A stretch of DNA of 7,145 nucleotides from Nitrospinota bacterium (GTDB taxonomy: Bacteria; Tectomicrobia; Entotheonellia; J063): the NCBI GenBank assembly GCA_003696125.1, contig RFHZ01000003.1, forward strand, positions 1 through 7,145, read 5' to 3'. The notes beneath the pieces are model-generated. The model was not told the DNA's origin. It did not search any database and was given only the letters and a program-made list of their open reading frames with translations. The translations under genes and the position numbers were made by a program. The stretch's first letter is position 1, and the number at the start of each line of letters is the position of its first letter. This document shows, one piece after another, positions 1 to 6,574 of this stretch.

Positions 1-1
1 G

Positions 2-1609
2 CACTGGAACGAACCACTCCTCCCTAAGCAGTACCTGGAGGCTTCCTGTGGTCTCTGCCATCCCGGGCCAGACTTCCGGGCAGCACCGGTGCTGAGTGAA
101 GGGCGACGCCTCGTCCGCTGGCTCGGGTGCCCGGGTTGTCATGAGATCCGGGGATACCCCCCGGAGAAGATCGGCCCTTCCCTGGCCTTTATCGGCAGCA
201 AGGTGCGTCCAGGCTGGCTCCTGCGCTACCTGCAGGATCCCTCCTGGTACTCACCCCAATCCCGCATGCCGGACTACAAGCTCTCCCCAGAGGAGGCCGA
301 GGCCCTGGCCGCCTTCCTCCTGACCCTGCGCCGTCCCTCAGGGGATCCTCCCCAAGCGCCAGAGATAGAGAACTCGCCAGAGGTGCTGGCGCAGGGAAAG
401 GCGCTGATCGTTAAGGGAGGGTGTGTGACCTGTCATGCCATTGCCGGGATCCCTTCCCCCGGCTTTTTCCCCTCTCCCCAACCCGGAGGCGATCTCCGCC
501 CGCTGGCTCGCAAAGTCACCCCCGACTGGCTGGTGACTTTCTTTACCGATCGAGAGGCGGTGCAACCGGCCAGCCGCATGCCCTACTATCGTTTTACCGC
601 ATCCGAGGTGCGGAGCATCGTCGCCTACCTGCTCTCCCAGGACACGCCGCCTCCTGGCCAGCAGGCCTTCGCCTTTTCCCCCTCTCCGGAAAAGGTTGCC
701 ACCGGACGAAAGCTGGTCATCCGCTATAACTGTACCGGCTGTCATGAGATTCCCGGGGTAGAAGGGGGAAACCCCGGTCCACCCCTGACCACCATCGGGA
801 ACCGTCCCCTGGCCAGGCTCGACTTCGGTCCCCATCCCAAGGGAGCAGAGCGGAGCCTGTACACCTGGCTCTTTGCCAAGGTGATGACCCCGCGCACCTT
901 TCGCGAGACCCTCTGGATGCCTTACTTTCGTCTCAGCATCGCGCAAACCGATGCCCTGGTCACCTTCCTGCTGGGCCAGGTTGCGGAAGAAGTTCCAGCC
1001 GCCTACCGTGCCGACCGCTCCCCACCTCCCCCCTCCTCTCCCCTTCTGCCAGGGGGCAAGGTAGGGGAGCTGTTAGAACGGTACCGGTGCCTGCAATGCC
1101 ATACCATCGCCGGGAAAGGGACAAAGGTGGGCCCGGATCTCACCTCTGTCGGGAGCCGGGTACAGAAATCCTGGTTGATCCGTTACCTGCAGGATCCCTT
1201 TCCCCTTCGTCCCCTCCTGCAGGCACGGATGCCGGATTTGGGTCTGCAGGAAAGCGAGGCCTCTCTGCTGGCCGACTATTTCACGCTGGCCCTGGTCGAT
1301 TCCCGTCTCCCTGCCGAGTCCCCCCTCCTCCCCCCCCTCACCCCTGCAGAAGAGCAGCAGGGGAAACGCCTCTTTGGTCGCAAATACGGGTGTAATGCCT
1401 GCCATCAACTGGGGGGAGAGGGAGGACGGGTGGGACCAGACCTGACCGGGGTGGCGCAGCGCCTGCAGCCGGCCTGGCTTCTCCGCTATCTACAGCAACC
1501 GCAATCCCTGGTCCCGGATACCCTCATGCCGGACCTGGGTCTCCCGGCAGAAGAGGTGAATATCCTGGCCCGCTACCTTTGGCATTTTCGCAAGGATGAG
1601 GAGCAATGA
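2..1609 (+). CDS. Multihaem cytochrome c, 5'-truncated by window edge (six CXXCH visible)
   Basis: The frame is open to the left edge, so the true start lies outside the window. An internal GTG at 89 is not a credible start, because a haem motif (CGLCH, 47-61) lies upstream of it in frame. Further covalent haem c motifs are CPGCH 128-142, CVTCH 422-436, CTGCH 731-745, CLQCH 1088-1102 and CNACH 1391-1405. Each of these five is followed by a Met in an M-P-[DY]-[YFL] setting (Met codons at 266, 578, 917, 1229 and 1526) and an amphipathic C-terminal helix, so each looks like a class I cytochrome c domain with His/Met ligation. The CGLCH haem has no Met domain of its own. Domains 1, 4 and 5 share a W-L-[LI]-R-Y-L-Q-[DQ]-P segment and are closest to each other; 2 and 3 diverge. 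The protein should act outside the cytoplasmic membrane as an electron wire. It is coupled by a 4-nt overlap to the lipoprotein cytochrome downstream. Its redox partner, perhaps a quinol-oxidising complex encoded upstream, cannot be seen. Confidence 0.93.
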   Translation, partial: HWNEPLLPKQYLEASCGLCHPGPDFRAAPVLSEGRRLVRWLGCPGCHEIRGYPPEKIGPSLAFIGSKVRPGWLLRYLQDPSWYSPQSRMPDYKLSPEEAEALAAFLLTLRRPSGDPPQAPEIENSPEVLAQGKALIVKGGCVTCHAIAGIPSPGFFPSPQPGGDLRPLARKVTPDWLVTFFTDREAVQPASRMPYYRFTASEVRSIVAYLLSQDTPPPGQQAFAFSPSPEKVATGRKLVIRYNCTGCHEIPGVEGGNPGPPLTTIGNRPLARLDFGPHPKGAERSLYTWLFAKVMTPRTFRETLWMPYFRLSIAQTDALVTFLLGQVAEEVPAAYRADRSPPPPSSPLLPGGKVGELLERYRCLQCHTIAGKGTKVGPDLTSVGSRVQKSWLIRYLQDPFPLRPLLQARMPDLGLQESEASLLADYFTLALVDSRLPAESPLLPPLTPAEEQQGKRLFGRKYGCNACHQLGGEGGRVGPDLTGVAQRLQPAWLLRYLQQPQSLVPDTLMPDLGLPAEEVNILARYLWHFRKDEEQ

Positions 1610-2109
1610 GCATGTGGCCGAAACGTCTTCTCCTTCTATGCTGCGGTTTTTTCCTCCTCTGGGGTTGTGGGGAACAGAGCGAGCAGGGGGCCCGGCCGCT
1701 GCTGGTCAAGCCTCCTCCCAGTGAGCAGGTCCTGCGTGGTGCCCGTCTCTATCGTGACTACTGCGCATACTGTCACGGAGAAAAGGGGAACGGGAAGGGG
1801 CTCAATACCCCCTATCTCCCCAAACTCCCCCGCGATTATACGGATGGAGCGTACATGCGCGAGAAGAGCGATCAGGACCTGTACGAGGCGATCGCGCAGG
1901 GAGGACGTGGGGTTAGCCTCTCCCCTTTGATGCCCCCGTACGACCAGACCCTGCGTCCCTGGGAGATCTGGGACCTGGTAGCCTTTCTGCGCACCCTGGC
2001 CCCACAAGCCCCACGCAAGGAGAGTGAATCCCCCTTTTCCTTCCCCCAACGGGAGCCGTCTCCTCTCCCCGGTCCGTACTCCCTCTCCTCAAGAGGCCTC
2101 CCCAGGTAA
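1606..2109 (+). CDS. Monohaem cytochrome c lipoprotein
   Basis: This 167-residue protein starts with a basic n-region (PKR), a Leu-rich hydrophobic stretch and a lipobox-like LWGC with Cys at residue 21, so it is probably a lipid-anchored periplasmic protein. One class I cytochrome c domain follows: CAYCH at residues 53-57, a G-x-G-x-G segment after it, the likely distal Met at 109 in an L-M-P-P-Y context, and a closing helix (WEIWDLVAFLRTL). The C-terminal 30 or so residues are Pro/Ser-rich and probably unstructured. The ATG overlaps the TGA of the upstream multihaem gene (ATGA, 1606-1609), and a purine-rich GGATGAGGAG lies just before it, so the two genes are very likely translationally coupled. 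The second in-frame ATG at 1612 would give nearly the same protein. The likely role is passing electrons between the multihaem cytochrome and another partner; the specific complex is not identifiable from this window. Confidence 0.9.
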   Translation: MSMWPKRLLLLCCGFFLLWGCGEQSEQGARPLLVKPPPSEQVLRGARLYRDYCAYCHGEKGNGKGLNTPYLPKLPRDYTDGAYMREKSDQDLYEAIAQGGRGVSLSPLMPPYDQTLRPWEIWDLVAFLRTLAPQAPRKESESPFSFPQREPSPLPGPYSLSSRGLPR

Positions 2110-2127
2110 GGCAACAAAAAAATCGGC

Positions 2128-2154
2128 TAAAGTTTCCTCTGGTTTGAACGATAT
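2128..2154 (+). promoter_or_regulatory. Predicted sigma-28 (FliA/SigD) promoter
   Basis: TAAAGTTT at 2128-2135 is identical to the enterobacterial sigma-28 -35 consensus. It is followed by exactly 11 nt and then AACGATAT at 2147-2154, against the -10 consensus GCCGATAA (core CGATA intact, 5 of 8 overall). A start near 2161 would leave a leader of about 58 nt before the ATG at 2219. The site lies in the only sizeable gap between the cytochrome genes and the chemotaxis-type genes, in the right orientation to drive 2219 onwards. It is a consensus match by eye; no transcript data are available. Confidence 0.72.
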
Positions 2155-2203
2155 GGGTAGTAGGAAGAGTCTGTCCTGATCACACCCGGTAATGGTCAAG
2201 AAA

Positions 2204-2210
2204 GGAGGAG
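2204..2210 (+). promoter_or_regulatory. Ribosome binding site that fixes the start at 2219
   Basis: AAAGGAGGAG at 2201-2210 is a strong Shine-Dalgarno sequence 8-10 nt before the ATG at 2219. It lies inside the longer reading frame that begins with an ATG at 2192, which has no comparable site upstream. This supports the shorter start and gives a conventional signal peptide. Confidence 0.75.
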
Positions 2211-2218
2211 TAGATAAG

Positions 2219-3136
2219 ATGCACCATCGTCACCTGGGGAACACCCTTCTCCTGCTTGGTTGTCTCCTTCTGCTGGGAATGGCCTGGCAGGTAAGCTCTC
2301 AGGCCGCACCTTACCGCGAAGTGCTCTGCCGCCAGGGAGACCAGGCTCCACCGGTAAACGGGAGGGAAGATCCGGTATGGGAGGCCTATCCAGAGTATGT
2401 TGTCCTGGACAGGGTTTCTGGCCAGAAGATATTCCTGAAGACGATGTATGTAGACGATACCATATACTTTCTGGTCAGGTACAGCGATCCGGACAAAAAC
2501 GACCAGCACAAGCCCTGGGTGTGGAACCAGGATATGGAAGCGTATGTGCCGGGAAAACAACGGGAAGATACCTTTGTCTTCAAATTTGCCATGGACCAGG
2601 CCACAACCGATCTCTCCAGCTTTGCCGATGAGGAGTACATTGCCGACGTCTGGTACTGGAAGGCGGCCCGGACCAATGGGGTCGGCTATGCCGACGACAA
2701 GCTCCATATCCTGAGCACCCAGCCGGGGAAAAAGGCACAAAAGGTTACCAGCAAAAGCGGGAAAACGATGTACCTGATGCGGCTCGGAGATAAAGGGAGA
2801 TCGGCCTATACCAGCACGGTGTACGCGGAAAAGATCCAGGAGGTCATGCCCAAGTACATCCTGCGCCAGCCGACCGGGAGTCGAGCCGATGTGCGGGCCA
2901 AAGGGGAATGGAGAGATGGGATGTGGACGATCGTGTTTGCCCGGAAGCTCCAGACCGGACATGAGGACGATGTGCAGTTTGTTCCCGGGAAGACGTATAA
3001 GTTCGGGGTCTCCATCCACGGGCTCTACGGAGAACCGCTGCCGCAATCCCCTGAGGCCAACCTCTACGGCAAGGGCCGGATTTCGGAGATGCTCTTACTG
3101 CACCTGGAATCACAGGTGGCCATGACGAACCGTTGA
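2219..3136 (+). CDS. Exported ethylbenzene dehydrogenase-related (EB_dh) haem-binding-domain protein
   Basis: With the ATG at 2219 the protein has 305 residues. Residues 1-30 form a signal peptide: His/Arg n-region, two Leu-rich runs, and a likely cleavage near SSQAA, giving a periplasmic product. The body resembles the EB_dh family, the beta-sandwich fold of the haem b-binding gamma subunit of ethylbenzene dehydrogenase and related molybdoenzymes. Supporting marks are the early P-V-N-G-x-x-D-P-V-W (45-54), DVWYWKAARTN followed by GYADD (143-160), and D-G-M-W-T-I-V-F-A-R-K-L-Q-T-G (233-247) leading to a D-D-V-Q-F segment. Family gamma subunits ligate haem b with Met and Lys; Met125 and Lys258/Lys261 are plausible counterparts, but this is inference. 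No CXXCH is present. An LLGC at residues 12-15 looks like a lipobox, but the hydrophobic run continues past it, so a lipoprotein is less likely. No molybdoenzyme gene is nearby. A sigma-28-like promoter lies upstream and a two-CW/chemoreceptor pair downstream, suggesting a sensory rather than catalytic role. Confidence 0.82.
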   Translation: MHHRHLGNTLLLLGCLLLLGMAWQVSSQAAPYREVLCRQGDQAPPVNGREDPVWEAYPEYVVLDRVSGQKIFLKTMYVDDTIYFLVRYSDPDKNDQHKPWVWNQDMEAYVPGKQREDTFVFKFAMDQATTDLSSFADEEYIADVWYWKAARTNGVGYADDKLHILSTQPGKKAQKVTSKSGKTMYLMRLGDKGRSAYTSTVYAEKIQEVMPKYILRQPTGSRADVRAKGEWRDGMWTIVFARKLQTGHEDDVQFVPGKTYKFGVSIHGLYGEPLPQSPEANLYGKGRISEMLLLHLESQVAMTNR

Positions 3137-3297
3137 GCCTGGCTGTCTGGAGGCGATCGTAAGGGACCGGTGGATATGCTAAGCGTCCTCTAGCACGGTT
3201 TTGCGTGCTCAGGGCTTTGTAATCTACCTTTCGTGAGCAGCGATGCTCACAAGATCCGGAGGAGTAAAGGTTAAAATCTGGAAAGGAGTGGAAAGAG
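3137..3297 (+). other. 161-nt leader with two hairpins between EB_dh and two-CW genes
   Basis: No open frame of note fills this gap. It contains two perfect inverted repeats: AGCACG/CGTGCT (3192-3197 with 3204-3209, loop GTTTTG) and GTGAGCA/TGCTCAC (3233-3239 with 3244-3250) closed by a GNRA-type GCGA tetraloop. ACCTTT at 3226-3231 can also pair with AAAGGT at 3266-3271, enclosing the second hairpin and a GGAGGAG run. Neither hairpin is followed by a T tract, so they are not standard intrinsic terminators. They may be mRNA processing or stability elements or part of a structured leader. No known riboswitch consensus was recognised. Confidence 0.5.
3283..3288 (+). promoter_or_regulatory. Ribosome binding site for the two-CW gene
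   Basis: AAGGAG lies 9 nt before the ATG at 3298. It is separate from the earlier GGAGGAG (3258-3264) that could be enclosed by the ACCTTT/AAAGGT pairing, so translation of this gene need not depend on that structure. Confidence 0.65.
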
Positions 3298-3597
3298 ATG
3301 TTACGGCAAAACTGTTGGGAAGTGAAGCAATGCGGGAGAGAGCCGGGAGGAGCCAGGGTCAACGAACTGGGAGTCTGCCCGGCTGCCAGCGATACCTCTG
3401 CCCATGGGCTTAACGGGGGCAAGAACGGGGGAAGAATCTGCTGGGCCGTTACCGGTACCTTCTGCGGTGGCCAGGTGCAGGGAACCTTTGCCCAGAAACG
3501 CCTCTCCTGCATGAATTGCGAGTTCTTCAAGCAGGTGCAACAAGAAGAGGGAACCCAGTTTCTCCTCCTGATGCCCGGTCAGAAGTATTCAGCGTAA
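3298..3597 (+). CDS. Two-CW domain protein (small seven-cysteine protein)
   Basis: This 99-residue protein has no signal peptide or membrane segment, so it is probably cytoplasmic. It carries seven cysteines in a conserved-looking order: NCWE (Cys6), Cys12 in KQCGREPGG, Cys27 in ELGVCPAA, Cys48 in ICWAVTGT, Cys56 in FCGG, and Cys71/Cys74 in SCMNC followed by EFF. The paired CW motifs and the CGREPGG and C-W-A-V-x-G-T-x-C blocks match what is known as the two-CW domain, a family of unknown function seen as small standalone proteins and near or within signalling proteins. The cysteine spacing suggests a metal site (zinc or Fe-S) or a redox-active disulfide system, but nothing here decides between them. 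The gene sits 60 nt upstream of the chemoreceptor start in the same direction, so the pair is probably co-transcribed and the protein may modulate receptor signalling. Confidence 0.85.
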   Translation: MLRQNCWEVKQCGREPGGARVNELGVCPAASDTSAHGLNGGKNGGRICWAVTGTFCGGQVQGTFAQKRLSCMNCEFFKQVQQEEGTQFLLLMPGQKYSA

Positions 3598-3644
3598 AGG
3601 CCAGGAGAACCTTCCCTCACCGTGCAGGTTTTGCGCATCACCAT

Positions 3645-3650
3645 AAAGGA
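3645..3650 (+). promoter_or_regulatory. Ribosome binding site that fixes the chemoreceptor start at 3658
   Basis: AAAGGA lies 7 nt before the ATG at 3658. The GGAGG directly abutting the ATG is too close to serve. The alternative upstream GTG at 3622 has only an AGGAG about 14 nt away, and it would add 12 residues in front of a well-formed N-terminal membrane helix. Confidence 0.6.
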
Positions 3651-3657
3651 CAGGAGG

Positions 3658-5766
3658 ATGTCGATACACCGTATCAAGCTACTCTTTTTACTCCTCTTTG
3701 GTCTGGGAGTGCTCACCATCAACCTTCTGGCCTACCGCGCCACGGAAAAGGTGGATAAACGGTTTCAACTGGCCGTGCAGGCCCAGGAGAGGTATGCGGC
3801 AGGCCTGGAGAAGCTCCTGCTGGAAAAGGAAAAACAGCAGGACATGTTGATCAAGGCCGTCAAAGCCCTGGAAACCGATGTGCAGCAAACGGAAAAGCTC
3901 ATGGCCGATCTACGGGCATTGCAGGCCCGGTTTGTGGAGGGGATCGTCAACGAGGATCTCGATTTCTCTGCCATCATCCAGGATGCCACCACCCTCATCA
4001 GGCAGGAAGATACCCTGTTGCAGCGCTTTGGTCCAGCGGTGCAACCAGAAATCACCGGGTACATCCAGAGCGTGAAGAAGTTCCGTGCCGCCATCATCGG
4101 GTACCAGGCAGAAGCCGAGGAACGCACGACCGGTGCCGGTGTTCGCCAGATGGAGAAGGCCGCGCATCAGGCAGTCACCGAAGCCGACCGCTTTATTGAG
4201 CGCCTAAAGTCGAAGATCCGTCACCAATCCGAAGCCCAGCTCGCCGCCATCATCCAGCAGGTGAGCCGGCCTGAACAGCGACCGGTACGCCAGGAGGTCG
4301 AAGTGCAGGAGCAACAGGTGCTGATCCTGCTCAACGTCCTGCTCGGGATCTTCGGCATGTTCCTGATCGTCCTCCTGGTGGGCATGATCATGCGTCCTAT
4401 CCGCCGGGTGGCAGATGTGGCCACCCGCATCGCCCGCGGGGATATCGATCAGCGCATCGACTATCAGGCCCGGGACGAGATCGGGACCCTGGCCCAAGCC
4501 TTTCGGGAACTCATCGACTACATCAAAGGGGTTGCCCGGGCCATGGAACAACTCGGCAAAGGAGAGCTGACCACCCAGGTTGCGGTCCGCTCCGAACACG
4601 ATCTCCTCTCGCAAAGCTTCCTGCGGGCTACAGAGTCCCTGCACGGCTTGCTGGAGGAGGTCGAACACCTGATCCAGGCGGCGCAGGAAGGGAGGCTGCA
4701 CGAGCGGGGAAAAGCCGGACAGTTTCAGGGGGTCTATGCCCATCTGATCCGGCGCATCAACGCCATGCTGGATGCGGTCACCACCCCTATCAACGAGGCG
4801 GCAGCGGTACTGCAACGGGTGGCGGCCCGGGATCTGACCGTGCGCGTACAGGGAGGGTACCAGGGGGCATATGCCAGGATTGAGCAGGCGCTGAACACGG
4901 CGCTCACGAATCTGGATGACAGCTTCTCCCAGGTAGCCATGGCGGCAGAACAGGTGGCAAGCGCGGCGGAGTGGATCAGCAAGGGGAATCAACGCCTGGT
5001 CCAGACGACTTTCCGGCAGGCCGGCACCCTGGAAGATGTCTGGGGGAGTCTGCAAGAGATGACCTCCATGAGCAAGCAGAACAGTGCGCATGCGCACGAG
5101 GCCCGGCACCTGGCAGACCAGGCGCGTTTGAGTGCGGAACGAGGCGTGGAGAGTATGCAACGCCTGTCCAGGGCCATAGATAAGATCAAGACCTCGGCAG
5201 ATGCAACGGCCAAGATCGTGCAGACGATCGACGAGATCGCTTTTCAGACCAACCTGTTAGCCTTAAACGCAGCGGTAGAAGCGGCACGAGCCGGTGAAGC
5301 CGGGAAAGGCTTTGCGGTGGTGGCCGAAGAAGTCCGCAATCTGGCCATGCGCAGCGCAGAAGCGGCTCAGAACACGGCCCATATGATCGCGGAATCGATC
5401 CAGAATACCGAAGAAGGGGTGATCTCCAACCAGGAAGTCTTGCAAAACCTGGCCGAGATCAACCGGCAGGTGCAGGCGGTCAGTGCGGTCATGGAGGAGA
5501 TCGCCACCGCTTCGCAGCAACAGACCCAGAAGGTAGAGGCGATCAATGCCGTCATCGAACAGATGAATCAGGGCACCCAGCAGGCGGTGGTGAGTACCGA
5601 AGAGTCAGCCAGTGCCGCCGAAGAACTCTCCAAGCAGGCGGAGATGCTCCAGAACCTGGTCGCCTCGTTTCACCTGAGCGGGCAGGTATCCTCCCCTCCA
5701 GGGGAAGAAACCGGGAACGGCTCTCCTCCCCCCTCCCGGCCGGCAGAAGCGTTGAGCGAGGCCTGA
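3658..5766 (+). CDS. Methyl-accepting chemotaxis protein with tandem HAMP modules
   Basis: The 702-residue receptor has a first membrane helix at about residues 6-26, then a periplasmic region to about 220 that reads as almost entirely helical with heptad-like character and no cysteine. No Cache or PAS signature was seen, so it resembles a four-helix-bundle sensor. The second membrane helix is about 221-245. A canonical HAMP follows (247-290, starting [18 protein letters not shown], with DEIGTL), then three further HAMP-like repeats at about 292-343, 336-386 and 377-425. The cytoplasmic signalling domain has the typical hairpin tip at 525-562 ([20 protein letters not shown] onward to EEVRNL), which contacts CheA and CheW. 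The tail (about 672-702) is Pro/Gly/Ser-rich and lacks a CheR-tethering NWETF-type pentapeptide. It lies downstream of the two-CW and EB_dh genes. The ligand is unknown; a helical sensor domain is compatible with sensing through a separate periplasmic protein. Confidence 0.95.
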   Translation: MSIHRIKLLFLLLFGLGVLTINLLAYRATEKVDKRFQLAVQAQERYAAGLEKLLLEKEKQQDMLIKAVKALETDVQQTEKLMADLRALQARFVEGIVNEDLDFSAIIQDATTLIRQEDTLLQRFGPAVQPEITGYIQSVKKFRAAIIGYQAEAEERTTGAGVRQMEKAAHQAVTEADRFIERLKSKIRHQSEAQLAAIIQQVSRPEQRPVRQEVEVQEQQVLILLNVLLGIFGMFLIVLLVGMIMRPIRRVADVATRIARGDIDQRIDYQARDEIGTLAQAFRELIDYIKGVARAMEQLGKGELTTQVAVRSEHDLLSQSFLRATESLHGLLEEVEHLIQAAQEGRLHERGKAGQFQGVYAHLIRRINAMLDAVTTPINEAAAVLQRVAARDLTVRVQGGYQGAYARIEQALNTALTNLDDSFSQVAMAAEQVASAAEWISKGNQRLVQTTFRQAGTLEDVWGSLQEMTSMSKQNSAHAHEARHLADQARLSAERGVESMQRLSRAIDKIKTSADATAKIVQTIDEIAFQTNLLALNAAVEAARAGEAGKGFAVVAEEVRNLAMRSAEAAQNTAHMIAESIQNTEEGVISNQEVLQNLAEINRQVQAVSAVMEEIATASQQQTQKVEAINAVIEQMNQGTQQAVVSTEESASAAEELSKQAEMLQNLVASFHLSGQVSSPPGEETGNGSPPPSRPAEALSEA

Positions 5767-5767
5767 C

Positions 5768-5808
5768 CCCTCCTGCCGGTAGGCATGATAGTGGCCCCGG
5801 CAGGAGGG
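5768..5808. terminator. Strong inverted repeat between convergent genes, probable bidirectional terminator
   Basis: CCCTCCTGCCGG (5768-5779) is perfectly complementary to CCGGCAGGAGGG (5797-5808), a 12-bp GC-rich stem with a 17-nt loop. GGC at 5782-5784 can also pair with GCC at 5794-5796, extending it. It begins 2 nt after the chemoreceptor stop and ends 4 nt before the stop of the opposing gene, the expected place for a shared terminator. Neither flank has a T tract, so it may act as an RNA 3'-end stabiliser or need a factor. Confidence 0.65.
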
Positions 5809-6567
5809 CCTCCTAGAAGCTATAGCGGACCCCCATGTACAGGTTGGTGTTCTTGGCAAACTGACCGAAAAAGGTGTGAGCCTCTTCCCCCACAAAGAGG
5901 TTCCCCCCCATCTCTGCGGCCCAGCGGTCATTGATCTTGTAGTGTACCCGGGGTCGCAGGTAGGCATCGTTGTCGGATGGGGAGTAGAAGGTGAAGAGGG
6001 AAAGCTCCAGATCCTGGTTCCAGAGGAGTTTGGTCAGGCGCAGCGTGAGCAGGTGCCGGTTCTCATCGGCCACCGGGCTTCCTGGAGGGAGGGAACGCCG
6101 GAAGGCGGCATGCTCCATCATGTGCTCCAGGTTGTACTGGAAGGCGACGGTGAAGTTTTTGGCCACCTCCTGCTCATAGCCGATCAGGAAGCGGAACTCG
6201 CTGTTCCGGATCAGGGGATCATCCCCCTGGCGATCATCTTCCGAGTCGTAGTACCCGATCTCCAGGTGACCGATCCCTTTCCCCACCACCCCTCGTATAC
6301 TCGCCCCGTACACCGCCAGAGGGGGAAAGGTCGCCCTTCCCGATACCGGGTCCATCCCCCCCGGACTCTTCCAGAACCCGTGGTACCCGTAGATCGCCAG
6401 CTCATACCCCTTGATCGTCTTGTACAGGCGCCAGGCCAGCTCATCATCGCGGAACCAGCGGTTGGGGATGGCTGCCTCCACCACCGCGTCCCGACCGGTC
6501 CGCCGGCCCAGGCGGGTATTGAAGAAGGAGATCCGCCGGCCGTCGATGAAGCGATCCGGGTCAAAAC

Positions 6568-6574
6568 GGGGGGG
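6568..6574 (-). other. C7 homopolymer at the frameshift
   Basis: Seven G on the plus strand (C7 on the coding strand) sit exactly where the reading frame of the beta-barrel gene changes. With C7 the coding frame ends at TGA within three codons; with C6 it continues to the Phe-terminated barrel end. Runs like this slip during replication and are also a common site of sequencing indels. Confidence 0.8.

Noticed and set aside
89-91. GTG as the start of the multihaem cytochrome gene
   Set aside because: The same frame is open to the left edge and contains a CGLCH haem motif upstream (47-61), and there is no signal peptide after the GTG.
338-946. Antisense open frame opposite the multihaem cytochrome (202 codons)
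   Set aside because: It lies opposite three clear cytochrome domains and shows no motif of its own.
2192-2194. ATG as the start of the EB_dh gene
   Set aside because: It would place a strong Shine-Dalgarno sequence inside the coding region and add a charged nine-residue extension to the signal peptide; the ATG at 2219 is better spaced.
2252-2263. Lipobox LLGC making the EB_dh protein a lipoprotein
   Set aside because: The hydrophobic run before the Cys is only about five residues and continues well past it, fitting an ordinary signal peptide better.
3192-3250. Intrinsic terminator after the EB_dh gene
   Set aside because: Both hairpins lack a following T tract.
3180-3275. Cyclic-di-GMP (GEMM) riboswitch in the leader
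   Set aside because: A GNRA loop and an AGGGC string are present, but the conserved aptamer blocks of GEMM could not be aligned on either strand.
3622-3624. GTG as the chemoreceptor start
   Set aside because: Its ribosome binding site is poorly spaced, whereas the ATG at 3658 has AAAGGA at 7 nt and begins directly before the first membrane helix.
4204-5160. Long antisense open frame opposite the chemoreceptor (318 codons)
   Set aside because: It is His/Arg/Leu-rich with no recognisable domain and lies wholly opposite an unambiguous receptor; such frames are common in GC-rich genes.
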